Assembly: GCF_015767245.1 (NCBI RefSeq)
Contig: NZ_JADOTV010000021.1
Coordinates: 1,604-65,603 of the forward strand
Reading direction: 5' to 3'
Origin: Aureivirga sp. CE67
GTDB taxonomy: Bacteria > Bacteroidota > Bacteroidia > Flavobacteriales > Flavobacteriaceae
Length of the DNA: 64,000 nt
How positions within the stretch are numbered: the first letter of the stretch is position 1; each line of letters begins with the position of its first letter. The translations under genes were made by a program, and so were the position numbers. The notes below the pieces were generated by a model. The model was not told the origin of the DNA. It was given only the letters and a program-made list of their open reading frames with translations, and made no database searches. Positions 1-8,152 of this stretch are shown here, one piece after another.

Positions 1-50
1 AGGAGGAGGTAGAACACCCCTACTAATCAAGTAATATTAAATCATCCCGA
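1..50. repeat. Direct repeat copy 1 (50 bp)
   Basis: Bases 1-50 recur without change at 223-272. The unit begins with a purine-rich AGGAGGAGGT block and continues into an AT-rich part ending ATCATCCCGA. Between the copies lie other palindromic pieces, including a near-perfect hairpin at about 191-212 (CTCCTCC / GGAGGAG) and an AGGAGGGG element at about 118-128. The whole 1-339 stretch is non-coding repeat debris upstream of the restriction genes. Confidence 0.85.
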
Positions 51-222
51 GTAAGAAAATTTAAAATTTGCTTGGAGTTGCGTGTTTTACCTCCCCGCCT
101 TTAAGGCACCCCTACTAAAAGGAGGGGAATTATTAGGGTTGTGGATATATTATTTTTTTGGATTTTTTAATTAATTATAAAATCCAAACAACTCTCCTCC
201 TTGCAGGAGGAGTACCCGAAGA

Positions 223-272
223 AGGAGGAGGTAGAACACCCCTACTAATCAAGTAATATTAAATCATCCCGA
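223..272. repeat. Direct repeat copy 2 (50 bp)
   Basis: Identical to bases 1-50. It ends about 70 bp before the DUF559 start codon, so the leader of the restriction cluster is partly built from this repeat. Confidence 0.85.
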
Positions 273-339
273 TTAAAAAAAAACAAACAAATTACTCAAA
301 AACAACATTTTATATTTATTTTTAAAATAAAACTTAAAA

Positions 340-756
340 ATGAATAGAAACGAATTGCACAACCGACCAGAACTTAAAAAATTTAGAAAAGAGCTAAGAA
401 ACAACGGAACAACTGCCGAAGCTGTACTTTGGAATTGTCTGAAAAAAAAACAATTAGGAGGTTTTAAGTTTAGAAGGCAGCACAGTGTTGGCAATTATAT
501 TTTAGATTTTTTTTGTGTAGAAAAACATATCGCAATAGAACTAGACGGTGCGCATCATTTTACCAAAGAAGGAAAAGAAAAAGATGCGATTAGAGATGCT
601 TTTTTAAATGAACAAGAAATTTTAGTGCTTCGTTTTGAGAATAAGCTTATTTTTGAGAATCAAACACAAGTTTTGGCATCTATTTTAGAGAATTTGCTAG
701 AACGAGAAACCATAAATGACTACTGCTGGAAAAAGAAAACTAGCAGTGAAGAATAA
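340..756 (+). CDS. DUF559 endonuclease-domain protein
   Basis: A 138-residue protein of the DUF559 family, small Vsr-like PD-(D/E)XK nucleases often found beside restriction-modification genes. Visible family signatures are the N-terminal NGTTAEAVLWNCLK stretch, FKFRRQHSVGNYILDFFC around residues 43-60, and the core IAIELDGAHH, with the acidic catalytic segment near D58 and E66/D68. Length is normal for the family. Only 6 bp separate its stop from the hsdR start, so the two are probably co-transcribed. Nuclease activity is inferred from the family; the substrate is unknown. Confidence 0.85.
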   Translation: MNRNELHNRPELKKFRKELRNNGTTAEAVLWNCLKKKQLGGFKFRRQHSVGNYILDFFCVEKHIAIELDGAHHFTKEGKEKDAIRDAFLNEQEILVLRFENKLIFENQTQVLASILENLLERETINDYCWKKKTSSEE

Positions 757-762
757 AAAACT

Positions 763-3700
763 ATGAGTCAATCCCCAGAATACAAGTATAGCGAACAACC
801 CGCTATCGAATTATTTCAAAAAATGGGTTACCAATATACAAAAGGTAGCCAGCTAGAAGAACGAACAGAAATTACACAAATACTTTTAGAAGAACGCTTA
901 AAAAAAGCAATTCAAAGAATCAATCCGTGGATTAATCAAATCAATCTGCAAAAAGCATTTCAAGAAATTAGTTCTATCAATGGAAGTTCTTTGATGGAAA
1001 TAAACCAAGAAGCTTGGAAATTGATTCGTGGTGGGAGTTTTCGTGTAAAACAAATCATCGAAGGAAAAGAAACTTTTTTACCTGTTCATTTTATAGATTA
1101 TGAAAATGTAGAAAATAATGATTTTTTGGTAGTAAATCAGTTGAAGTTCCATGGTACAGCAGAACATTCCATTCCAGATTTGGTAGTTTTTGTGAATGGA
1201 TTGCCTATTGGAATTATCGAATGTAAATCGCCAAAAGCACAAAACGCTTGGGATAAAGCTTTTTCAGATTTAAAATATTACCAAAAAAACTCTGAAAAAC
1301 TATTTCATTTCAATCAGATTTGTTGTGGAATTTGGGAAGTTGGCGGAAAATATGGAGCCATCGAAGCACCAAAACAATTTTATTCTGTTTTTAAAACAGC
1401 CAAAGACGAATCCTTAGATTTTTTAGGAGATTCACCAAAAGAGCAAGATATTTTGCTGTATTCTCTTTTTAGAAAAGAACGTCTTCTGGATTTGATTCGT
1501 CATTTTGTAATCTTTGAATTAAACGAAGGAAAAACCATCAAAAAACTTCCGAGATACCAACAATTACGAGCAACCAATAAAACCATTCAAAAACTACAAG
1601 AAGGTGAAGGAGGCGTAGTTTGGCATACACAAGGTTCTGGAAAATCAATCACTATGGCTTATGTTACCAGAAAACTACAAGCACCAGAATTTGGTTTTGA
1701 CAATCCTACGGTTATCATCATGACTGATAGAAAAGATTTGGATAGACAGATTACAACTACTTTTCGAAATGTTGGTTTTAAAAATGTAAATCAAGCAAAT
1801 TCTGTAGCTCATCTAGATGGATTGTTACGAAATGATTATGGAACAATTATTACTACTACCCTACAGAAATTTCAAGAACCAGATCAAGAAAATACTTCTT
1901 CTAACGATCAGACAGCAGTAGAGGAAAATGGTGCTATAAGAATAGAAAAAGAAATAACAGAAACAACACTGACCAAAATTTACAAACAAAAAATAGACGG
2001 AAAGTGGCAAGAAACCGATAGAGAAGTTATAGAACTAGAAGAACTTTCTGCGAAAGAAAATTTATATATCCTAGTTGACGAAGCACACCGAAGTCATTAT
2101 GGGTTTCTAGCATCTTTTATGCGAACGGTATTGCCAAAAGCTAAATTTATTGCATTTACAGGAACACCCATTTCTAAAGAAGACAAATCAACTTTGGGAG
2201 AATTCTATGGCGGAAACTATATTGATGTTTATACCATAAAAGAAGCTGTAGCAGATGGTGCTACGGTAGATTTGTTATACGATTCTGGAATTGCAAAATT
2301 ATCGATTAAAAAAGAAGCATTAGAAGCAGAGTTTGAAGAAAAATTTGGCGATGCATCTGAGGAAAAGAAAGATAAACTTAAAAAAGATGCTTTAAAAAAA
2401 TATCAAATCTCTTCGGAAAGAGTCGAATCTATTGGAAAGCATATTATAGATCATTTTAAAGAAAAAATATATCCAGACGGACACAAAGCCATGTTGGTTT
2501 GTAATGGTCGAGAAGCTGCAATTCGATACCAACAAATTTTACATCGATTAAAAGAAGAAGGTTATCATGATTTTGATTCGAAAGTGGTAGTGAGTTTAGG
2601 TTCACCAAAATCGGATAAAATAGCCAGAGAATATCATGAAACAATGAGTTGGAATATAAAAAATCCGAACGATAAAAAACCTGTATTTGTAGTTCCTACA
2701 GAGGATATTAAAGACGTTACAGAAGATTTCAAACTTCCTTTTGGAAACGAGGAAGAAACAGAAAAATCTGGAAAAAAGAAATATGATAATACTGCATTTT
2801 TGATTGTATCTGATATGTTATTGACAGGTTATGATGCTCCAATTGCTTCTTGTTTGTATTTGGACAAACCTTTAAAAGAACATAATTTATTACAAGCTTT
2901 AGCCAGAGTAAACCGTTCCAGAAAAGGAAAAAGTGCTGGTTTTATAGTAGATTATAGTGGAATTACAGAGGATTTAACACATGCTATGGAAATTTTTTCT
3001 GGTGATGTAGTTGCAGAAGATATTTTGAAAGATTTAAATGAAGAATTACCGAAATTAGCATTAAATCACACTAAATTGGTTTCTTTATTTAAGTCCATAA
3101 AAATAGACAGGAATTATCAACGAGATGCGTTTATAGACAAAGCAATCCGATTTATTGAACCATTGGACATTCGAGATGAATTTAAAGATTTGTTGAAGCA
3201 ATTTAATAAATCCGTAAATCTGGTATTGCCCAATGAAAAAGCGATGAAATATCAGGGTGATTTTAAACTTTTCAACGAATTAAAAATAAGGGCTAAAAAT
3301 GCGTTTCCAGAAGATGAGGAATTAAAAATCACCAAAGACGAAAGTAAAATGTTACAAGAAATAATTGATGAGCATTTGAAATCTAATGGCGTTCAGAATT
3401 TATTCAACGAACCTATTTCTATTATAGATAGAGAAAAATTTGAGGAAGAATTAACCAATACTTCTCCAGCTACAAAAGAATTGAAGATGCGAAATAATTT
3501 AAAGCATACCATCAAAGTTGGAATGGATAAAAATCCTGATTTTTATAAACCTTTAGCGGAAAGGCTGGAACAATTACTAAAAGAAAAAGAGGCAAATCAG
3601 ATTACGCAAGCACAGTTATTATTCGCTTTTGGAGAAATGCAAGATCAAATTATAAACGAGCGAAAAGAAGGAGAAAATAAAGGATTTGTTACTGTGCAAG

Positions 3701-3942
3701 AAATTGCTTTATTTAATTCCATGAAAACTATTTTTGCAGAAGAAGCAGCAAAAAAAACAAGAACCTTTTTTGACGAAATCCAAGCACAATTAAATATCAT
3801 TGGTTGGGAAAGTAAAGGACGAGTTCTGAAAAAAATTGAAAATAAATTAATGCGCGTTCTAAAATTAAAGTTAGAACATGAAGATGCGAAAGAAAAGATG
3901 AGGGAAATGATAGACGTATTAAAGAAAAATAAAGATGCCTAG
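763..3942 (+). CDS. hsdR: Type I restriction enzyme R subunit
   Basis: At 1059 residues this is a full-length HsdR motor/nuclease subunit, which translocates DNA using ATP and cleaves far from the recognition site. The N-terminal PD-(D/E)XK nuclease shows IPDL (D139) and ECK (E153, K155). The SF2 helicase core follows: Walker A GSGKS near residues 291-295, DEAH at 439-442, AFTGTP motif III, and QALARVNRSRKGK motif VI. The C-terminal third is helical and would dock to HsdM. HsdM and HsdS are not in the window and probably lie left of base 1. The 3' end overlaps the next gene by 8 bp. Confidence 0.95.
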   Translation: MSQSPEYKYSEQPAIELFQKMGYQYTKGSQLEERTEITQILLEERLKKAIQRINPWINQINLQKAFQEISSINGSSLMEINQEAWKLIRGGSFRVKQIIEGKETFLPVHFIDYENVENNDFLVVNQLKFHGTAEHSIPDLVVFVNGLPIGIIECKSPKAQNAWDKAFSDLKYYQKNSEKLFHFNQICCGIWEVGGKYGAIEAPKQFYSVFKTAKDESLDFLGDSPKEQDILLYSLFRKERLLDLIRHFVIFELNEGKTIKKLPRYQQLRATNKTIQKLQEGEGGVVWHTQGSGKSITMAYVTRKLQAPEFGFDNPTVIIMTDRKDLDRQITTTFRNVGFKNVNQANSVAHLDGLLRNDYGTIITTTLQKFQEPDQENTSSNDQTAVEENGAIRIEKEITETTLTKIYKQKIDGKWQETDREVIELEELSAKENLYILVDEAHRSHYGFLASFMRTVLPKAKFIAFTGTPISKEDKSTLGEFYGGNYIDVYTIKEAVADGATVDLLYDSGIAKLSIKKEALEAEFEEKFGDASEEKKDKLKKDALKKYQISSERVESIGKHIIDHFKEKIYPDGHKAMLVCNGREAAIRYQQILHRLKEEGYHDFDSKVVVSLGSPKSDKIAREYHETMSWNIKNPNDKKPVFVVPTEDIKDVTEDFKLPFGNEEETEKSGKKKYDNTAFLIVSDMLLTGYDAPIASCLYLDKPLKEHNLLQALARVNRSRKGKSAGFIVDYSGITEDLTHAMEIFSGDVVAEDILKDLNEELPKLALNHTKLVSLFKSIKIDRNYQRDAFIDKAIRFIEPLDIRDEFKDLLKQFNKSVNLVLPNEKAMKYQGDFKLFNELKIRAKNAFPEDEELKITKDESKMLQEIIDEHLKSNGVQNLFNEPISIIDREKFEEELTNTSPATKELKMRNNLKHTIKVGMDKNPDFYKPLAERLEQLLKEKEANQITQAQLLFAFGEMQDQIINERKEGENKGFVTVQEIALFNSMKTIFAEEAAKKTRTFFDEIQAQLNIIGWESKGRVLKKIENKLMRVLKLKLEHEDAKEKMREMIDVLKKNKDA

Positions 3943-4627
3943 TGTAGCATATGGGAATAAGACAATAGAATATACCTTTCAAGAGCAAGAAGATTTGAAT
4001 GCACATTATATCAGTGTAGAAAAACATTCTGGTGTTGTGTTGAAAGGAAGTTTTCTGGAAGAAGAACAGCAAAAATATTTGATTTTAAAAAAAGCACGTT
4101 GGATTTTAAATAAGCTAGCCTTGGTAAAATCTATAGATACTGACACGATTGTAACAGGTTCTAGAATGCAATATTTGGGAAGAAAATATTATGTGCAACT
4201 TATTTTGGATAATGATTTGAAAAAAATCCAAATTTCTTTTACAGAATCCAAATTTCAAGTCTATTTACCTGAAAACTTACATACACAAGAAAATCTACAA
4301 AAAGCTTTTAGCAAATTTTTGAATGCAAAAGCAGTAGAAAAAATAACGCCTAGAGTAAAAAAATGGGTTAAAAAAACAGGATTAGAATTCCAACAATTAA
4401 AATTCAGAAAACTAGAAAAACGCTGGGGAAGCTGCACACCTTCTAATACGATTATTCTAAATTTTGATGCGATTCAATTACCATATAGTTTAATTGATTA
4501 TTTAATTGTTCATGAATTAGTTCATACAAAAATTAAAAATCATTCCAAAGAATATTGGGCAGAAGTTGCAAGATATATTCCTAATTATGTACAATTAGAT
4601 GTTAAAATGGATGATATGAAGTTGTGA
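3935..4627 (+). CDS. YgjP-like metallopeptidase-domain protein (DUF45)
   Basis: A 230-residue member of the YgjP/DUF45 (M48-like, WLM-related) group. The metal site is HELVH, with the preceding WGSC..N..I.LN motif typical of the family and a following HSKEYW segment. Its start codon lies inside the last codons of hsdR (8-bp overlap), which suggests translational coupling. DUF45 proteins recur next to type I restriction genes, but their role there is not established. Metal binding is inferred from the HExxH-type motif; a peptidase substrate cannot be named. Confidence 0.88.
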   Translation: MPSVAYGNKTIEYTFQEQEDLNAHYISVEKHSGVVLKGSFLEEEQQKYLILKKARWILNKLALVKSIDTDTIVTGSRMQYLGRKYYVQLILDNDLKKIQISFTESKFQVYLPENLHTQENLQKAFSKFLNAKAVEKITPRVKKWVKKTGLEFQQLKFRKLEKRWGSCTPSNTIILNFDAIQLPYSLIDYLIVHELVHTKIKNHSKEYWAEVARYIPNYVQLDVKMDDMKL

Positions 4628-4727
4628 AAAATTAATTAAACACTTTCATGTTTGATTTTGTATAAAGGCATACAGATTATCAAGCTTCCCTCTTAAGGGA
4701 AAAGTCATCAAAACTTATTATGAATAT

Positions 4728-4800
4728 CTGGCATACTTTTGTAAATGTGCCCATTATCCCTAATGTTTGCATGGTCACATTTACAAAATCTCGCCAGCGA
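4728..4800. repeat. REP-like palindromic element, copy A
   Basis: This 73-bp sequence starts with CTGGC and ends with GCCAG and can fold on itself. It matches the reverse complement of 55749-55822 through shared blocks such as TTTTGTAAA..GTGCCCATT and the closing CGCCAGCG. The two copies are diverged but collinear. The surrounding 4628-4858 has no coding signal. Confidence 0.7.
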
Positions 4801-4858
4801 ACATTAGAAATAAAATATACCTTTCATAGTTCTTTTCAAAACACCTCTATAATTTACT

Positions 4859-4892
4859 GGTATTTAAGGAGTATACTCCCTCCTTAAACACC
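4859..4892 (-). terminator. Hairpin downstream of the 48-aa ORF
   Basis: GGTATTTAAGGA (4859-4870) pairs with TCCTTAAACACC (4881-4892), one mismatch, with a 10-base loop. It lies just 3' of the minus-strand small ORF at 4915-5061. A strong U-run is lacking, so it may be a weak terminator or an RNA-stabilising hairpin. Confidence 0.45.
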
Positions 4893-4914
4893 AATAAAAA
4901 AACATTCTTACAGT

Positions 4915-5061
4915 CTAAGAACATCCATTTTTACCACAAGTAATGCTTTTACTTGTAGAAACCCAATGAGAACTATGTTCTCTTGTGTCTGTTCCACACC
5001 CTGTTTTACCTCCTTTTGTTCCTCTATGAACAACTGCTGTTGGTTTGTGTTCTACTGCCAT
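4915..5061 (-). CDS. Putative 48-residue Cys/His peptide
   Basis: A short ORF with ATG at 5061-5059 and TAG at 4917-4915. The product is hydrophilic, with cysteines at 22, 42 and 47, several histidines, and the segments TGCGTDTREHSSHWV and ITCGKNGC, the kind of Cys/His spacing seen in small metal-binding or disulfide-bonded proteins. Base composition is less AT-rich than the flanks, and a hairpin follows the stop. No signal peptide is visible. I do not recognise the family and assign no function; the call rests on composition, the complete frame and the downstream hairpin. Confidence 0.5.
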   Translation of the reverse strand: MAVEHKPTAVVHRGTKGGKTGCGTDTREHSSHWVSTSKSITCGKNGCS

Positions 5062-5257
5062 TTTTTATTTTTTAAAATTAATATTTCTTAAAACTAAATA
5101 ACTAAAATCTACAATCCTTACGGGTTTCCACATTTGTCTAAAAAAAAAGCAAGTCAAATTATTTTAACAAATAAAACGTAAACATGTTAAATAAATATAT
5201 TTTTCATACATTTAAAATATTAAAAACCAATTATTTATATAAATTCAAAAGTAATAA

Positions 5258-5497
5258 ACAGAAGAAACCTTAGAAGGAGTTAATGAGAAAGCAGAAGAAA
5301 TAGGAAAGCAGCTGGAAGGAACACATGAGAAGTCAGAAGGAGCAGAAAAGCAGCTGGAAGGAACACATGGGAAAGCAGAAGGAACAGAAAAACATCTGGA
5401 AGGAACACATGAGAAAGCAGAAGGAATAGGAAAACATCTGGAAGGAACACGAGGGAAAGCAGAAGGAATAGGAAAGAAAATCTTTCACATAAAATAA
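5258..5497 (+). repeat. 42-bp tandem repeat array with open frame but no start codon
   Basis: From about 5280 to 5475 a 42-bp unit is repeated roughly 4.5 times with small variations. Read in the frame 5258-5497 it encodes a 14-residue repeat of the type EKQLEGTHGKAEGT, ending GKKIFHIK and a stop. The frame opens straight after two TAA codons and contains no ATG, GTG or TTG start before the repeats. It may be a decayed 3' end of a Lys/Glu-rich repeat protein, or a non-coding array. Its unit length is a multiple of three and no stop interrupts the frame, which favours a coding past. Confidence 0.75.
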
Positions 5498-5527
5498 AAA
5501 CGAATATTAATTTAAAACTAGAATAGC

Positions 5528-6187
5528 ATGGCTACACAAAAAAAGCAATCTGAAGCAAAAACACTAGAGTTTTATAAAGCAGCACTAGAAAATACAGAGA
5601 CACAAACAGAAATAGCAGCAATTTTAGCAGAATTCGGCTATGATGCTACCCTAATTGCAGAAGGAAAAACAATCCTAGCAGAAACCGAAGAGGCTTTCCG
5701 TTTCAATAAAAAAGAAGACATTGAAACTTCACAAGCTTACAGAGCCTACGATGAGAAAAAAGAGGAATTAGAACAAATTTTTAGCACACACCGCAAAAAA
5801 GCAAAAGTTGTATTCCGCAAAGAACCAGGTACACTTAGCGATTTAGAAATCATTGGGGTATTGCCAAAAGCATATACCAAATGGATGGAGAAAGTAAAAC
5901 TATTCTACAACACCCTAAACGAAACTCCAGAACTCGCAGCAAAACTTGTTCGACTAAAAATTACCGCAGAAGACATCACAACAGCAATTTCATTAATCGA
6001 TGCTGTAGAAAAAGCAAAAAACCACTACCTAATTGAAAAAGGAGAATCACAAGACGCTACCAAACAAAAGAACCAAGCCTTCGAAAAAGCAGACGACTGG
6101 ATGAGCGAATTCTTTTCTGTAGCAAAAATAGGACTAGAAGACAGACCGCAACTAATGGAAGCCCTTGGAAAAGTTGTATTGAGTTAA
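5528..6187 (+). CDS. Helical hypothetical protein
   Basis: A 219-residue protein with no signal peptide or membrane segment, rich in Ala, Glu and Lys and apparently all-helical. The N-terminal half has a TQTEIAAILAEFGYD helix pair. The ATG at 5528 follows 30 bp after the repeat-frame stop at 5497, so the array may once have been its upstream neighbour. No catalytic motif or known domain is recognised. It is probably cytoplasmic; a function cannot be given. Confidence 0.75.
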   Translation: MATQKKQSEAKTLEFYKAALENTETQTEIAAILAEFGYDATLIAEGKTILAETEEAFRFNKKEDIETSQAYRAYDEKKEELEQIFSTHRKKAKVVFRKEPGTLSDLEIIGVLPKAYTKWMEKVKLFYNTLNETPELAAKLVRLKITAEDITTAISLIDAVEKAKNHYLIEKGESQDATKQKNQAFEKADDWMSEFFSVAKIGLEDRPQLMEALGKVVLS

Positions 6188-6510
6188 AACTACCATTCTA
6201 AAAAAAAACAGTACTTTGATTGAGACAAAATACTGGTTTAAGACCATTTATATTACTAAAATATTTTACATATATAAGTTCAAATAAACTTTGACAAGAA
6301 CTAAACAAAAACCAATAAGAAGAATTTAATTCTTATATCAATTAAATTGAGTATTTATACTCTATAAAACTTAAAATTATACTTGGAAATTTGTAATGTA
6401 ATTAATTTATAATATTCGATTGAGTAGCTACTATCATAATATTTAATTATAAGGGTGAAATCTGAAAAACCTAATTTTAAAAAGAGTAGGAATTTTTAAA
6501 TTTAAAGATT
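6188..6510. other. AT-rich intergenic region
   Basis: About 320 bp of very AT-rich sequence between two plus-strand genes. I see no ORF, RNA gene or long repeat in it. It probably contains the promoter of the gene at 6511, but no convincing TANNTTTG box was identified. Confidence 0.6.
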
Positions 6511-7062
6511 ATGAGAGTTATAACAGATCTTTTTTTAGTAGCAAGTAATGCATCAACTGCTCCAGCAGGACCAGAAGGTTATATTTTAATTGGATGTTGG
6601 GACGTTGATTCGGGAGGTTCTGTAGGAACAAAAAATTCGAGAGGTACAGGAATGATGGCTCTGTATGCAGAACATACTGAAGTTGAATCTTTAGAAGACG
6701 TTCAACATATAGAAAATGTATTTTTAACAGCATCTAATGACCCTAAGCCTATAGCTCCAAATGGTAAAAATTATGAAAACATTGGATATTGGGCTGTAGA
6801 TGGAGGTGGTAGTGTTGGTACAAATGGTAGTACTGGAAATCGTATGATGGGAATGTATATTAGTAAAACAAAAGGTGGTAAATCATATATTAATGATGTA
6901 CAATTGACAGCAAGTGACGATCCATTTCCTATTAATATTGGAGATAGAAGTAATTATTTTTTAACTGGATATTGGGATGTTGATGTTAATGGAGCTCATG
7001 GTACAAATAACAATAGTTTTGGAACTTATATGGCAGGTCTTTTTGTAAGATATACTTTTTAA
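6511..7062 (+). CDS. Three-repeat beta-prism-like protein
   Basis: A 183-residue protein built from three internal repeats of about 55-60 residues (roughly 3-56, 66-120, 127-183). Each has the pattern LxASNxxxP, a short variable stretch, then IGYWDVDGGGSVGTN and an M-rich hydrophobic strand. Tryptophans at 30, 94 and 155 are equivalent. Three Gly/Asp-rich beta repeats suggest a threefold beta-prism, as in jacalin-type lectins or the MABP/MACPF-associated prism, whose repeats carry a similar VAS...GY.vI..dvN pattern. No signal peptide is present. A carbohydrate or lipid-binding role is only a guess from fold. A strong terminator follows. Confidence 0.7.
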   Translation: MRVITDLFLVASNASTAPAGPEGYILIGCWDVDSGGSVGTKNSRGTGMMALYAEHTEVESLEDVQHIENVFLTASNDPKPIAPNGKNYENIGYWAVDGGGSVGTNGSTGNRMMGMYISKTKGGKSYINDVQLTASDDPFPINIGDRSNYFLTGYWDVDVNGAHGTNNNSFGTYMAGLFVRYTF

Positions 7063-7074
7063 AAATTTTTATTA

Positions 7075-7126
7075 ATATCAAAGGCTAGAGAAGTCAAAAT
7101 CCTCTAGCCTTTGATATTATTTTTTT
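7075..7126 (+). terminator. Rho-independent terminator
   Basis: A perfect 16-bp stem (7075-7090 with 7102-7117) around an 11-base loop, followed by a T-rich run to 7126. It ends the beta-prism gene and, being symmetric, could also stop leftward transcripts. Confidence 0.9.
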
Positions 7127-7158
7127 GAGCAAAAGTGAGAGTTTTCGATATAGAAAAT

Positions 7159-7374
7159 CTAAGTTGTATTTTGTCTTTTATTAAAATATCTTCTCAAAAT
7201 ATAATTTCTTAAAATACTCAATATTGTTAGATAGATTGTAATTAACATATTTTTCCCAACATGGCTTTCAATACCTAAAAAAGGAAATATAATATTTAGT
7301 GATATTATTGTGATTAAAAATCCAACTGACACATTTACCAAACTCTCTAGAAATGATTGCTTTTTAGTCTGCAT
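7159..7374 (-). CDS. DUF7220-like small membrane protein
   Basis: A protein of about 71 residues with two hydrophobic segments and the family-like ending SILRNYILRRYFN, preceded by SFLESLVNVSVGFLI. This resembles the small DUF7220 inner-membrane proteins seen in bacteria and phages. I chose the internal ATG at 7374, because the upstream in-frame ATG at 7416 adds a poor leader and lies deeper in the preceding gene. It overlaps the metallophosphoesterase stop by 11 bp, which suggests coupled translation. Function unknown. Confidence 0.7.
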   Translation of the reverse strand: MQTKKQSFLESLVNVSVGFLITIISLNIIFPFLGIESHVGKNMLITIYLTILSILRNYILRRYFNKRQNTT

Positions 7375-8086
7375 GGTCAAATAGATTAATTTTAGAAGTA
7401 AGATTCGTATTTTCAATCTGAATTATTCTATATCCAGAAATTGTTTTATCTATTTCAATTTTATTTAAATCTTTTTTTATTTGAAAAGCAACTGCAGGTG
7501 TTATAAATTGTTTTAAGTTTTTATAAAACGAAGTACTTTCTATATGATAATGACCGCAATAAATTGTAATTTCATTTTTTACTTGTGTCAAAATTTCAAT
7601 CAAATTTTTACGATTTATTAATTTTCCTATTTCGTCTACTTTCAAATCTAATTTAATAATTGGATGATGAATAAAAATAATAATAGGTTTAGCAGTTTTT
7701 AGTTCTTTTTTCAACCAAATAAGTTGTTTTTCATCAATTACACCAGAAGAAGAATCTAAATAAATGATTTTAAAACTTATATATTCTTGACTTTTATAGA
7801 TTTTTTTTGAATCAAAATTAACTCCTGTTTTGTAGTATTTAGAAATTTCAAAAAAATTATCATGATTACCTAAAGTTACAGAAGTATTAAAAGTTTCAAT
7901 CTTTTTAAAAAAATAAGAAACTCCATCACCTTCTCCAATATCCCCTGTACAAACAATGTGTTGAATATTATTTTTTTTGATATCATTTATAATGTAGTCT
8001 AACCTTTTTCTTGTTGTTATTTTATCTTTAAAAGGAAAATATTCATCAAGATGTAAATCTGTTATATGCGCTATTTTTTCAATCAT
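7364..8086 (-). CDS. Metallophosphoesterase (calcineurin-like)
   Basis: A 240-residue cytoplasmic protein with the calcineurin-like phosphoesterase motifs in order: DLH (D10, H12), CTGDIGEGD near 46, LGNHDN near 75, IHHP, and CGHYH near the C-terminal third. These residues bind two metal ions for phosphoester hydrolysis. The substrate is unknown; relatives include nucleotide and cyclic-nucleotide phosphodiesterases (CpdA/Icc group). It is the first gene of a pair with the DUF7220 protein, with 11-bp overlap. Confidence 0.88.
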   Translation of the reverse strand: MIEKIAHITDLHLDEYFPFKDKITTRKRLDYIINDIKKNNIQHIVCTGDIGEGDGVSYFFKKIETFNTSVTLGNHDNFFEISKYYKTGVNFDSKKIYKSQEYISFKIIYLDSSSGVIDEKQLIWLKKELKTAKPIIIFIHHPIIKLDLKVDEIGKLINRKNLIEILTQVKNEITIYCGHYHIESTSFYKNLKQFITPAVAFQIKKDLNKIEIDKTISGYRIIQIENTNLTSKINLFDHAD

Positions 8087-8152
8087 TTTTATAATTTATA
8101 TGTCCAAAAATAGATTGATTTAGAAATTTTGTTTTATAAAATCTTGCTGATT

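Noticed and set aside
5277-5480. Tandem array considered as a CRISPR
   Set aside because: Units are directly adjacent without unique spacers and have a 42-bp period that is a multiple of three; this is a tandem repeat, not a CRISPR.
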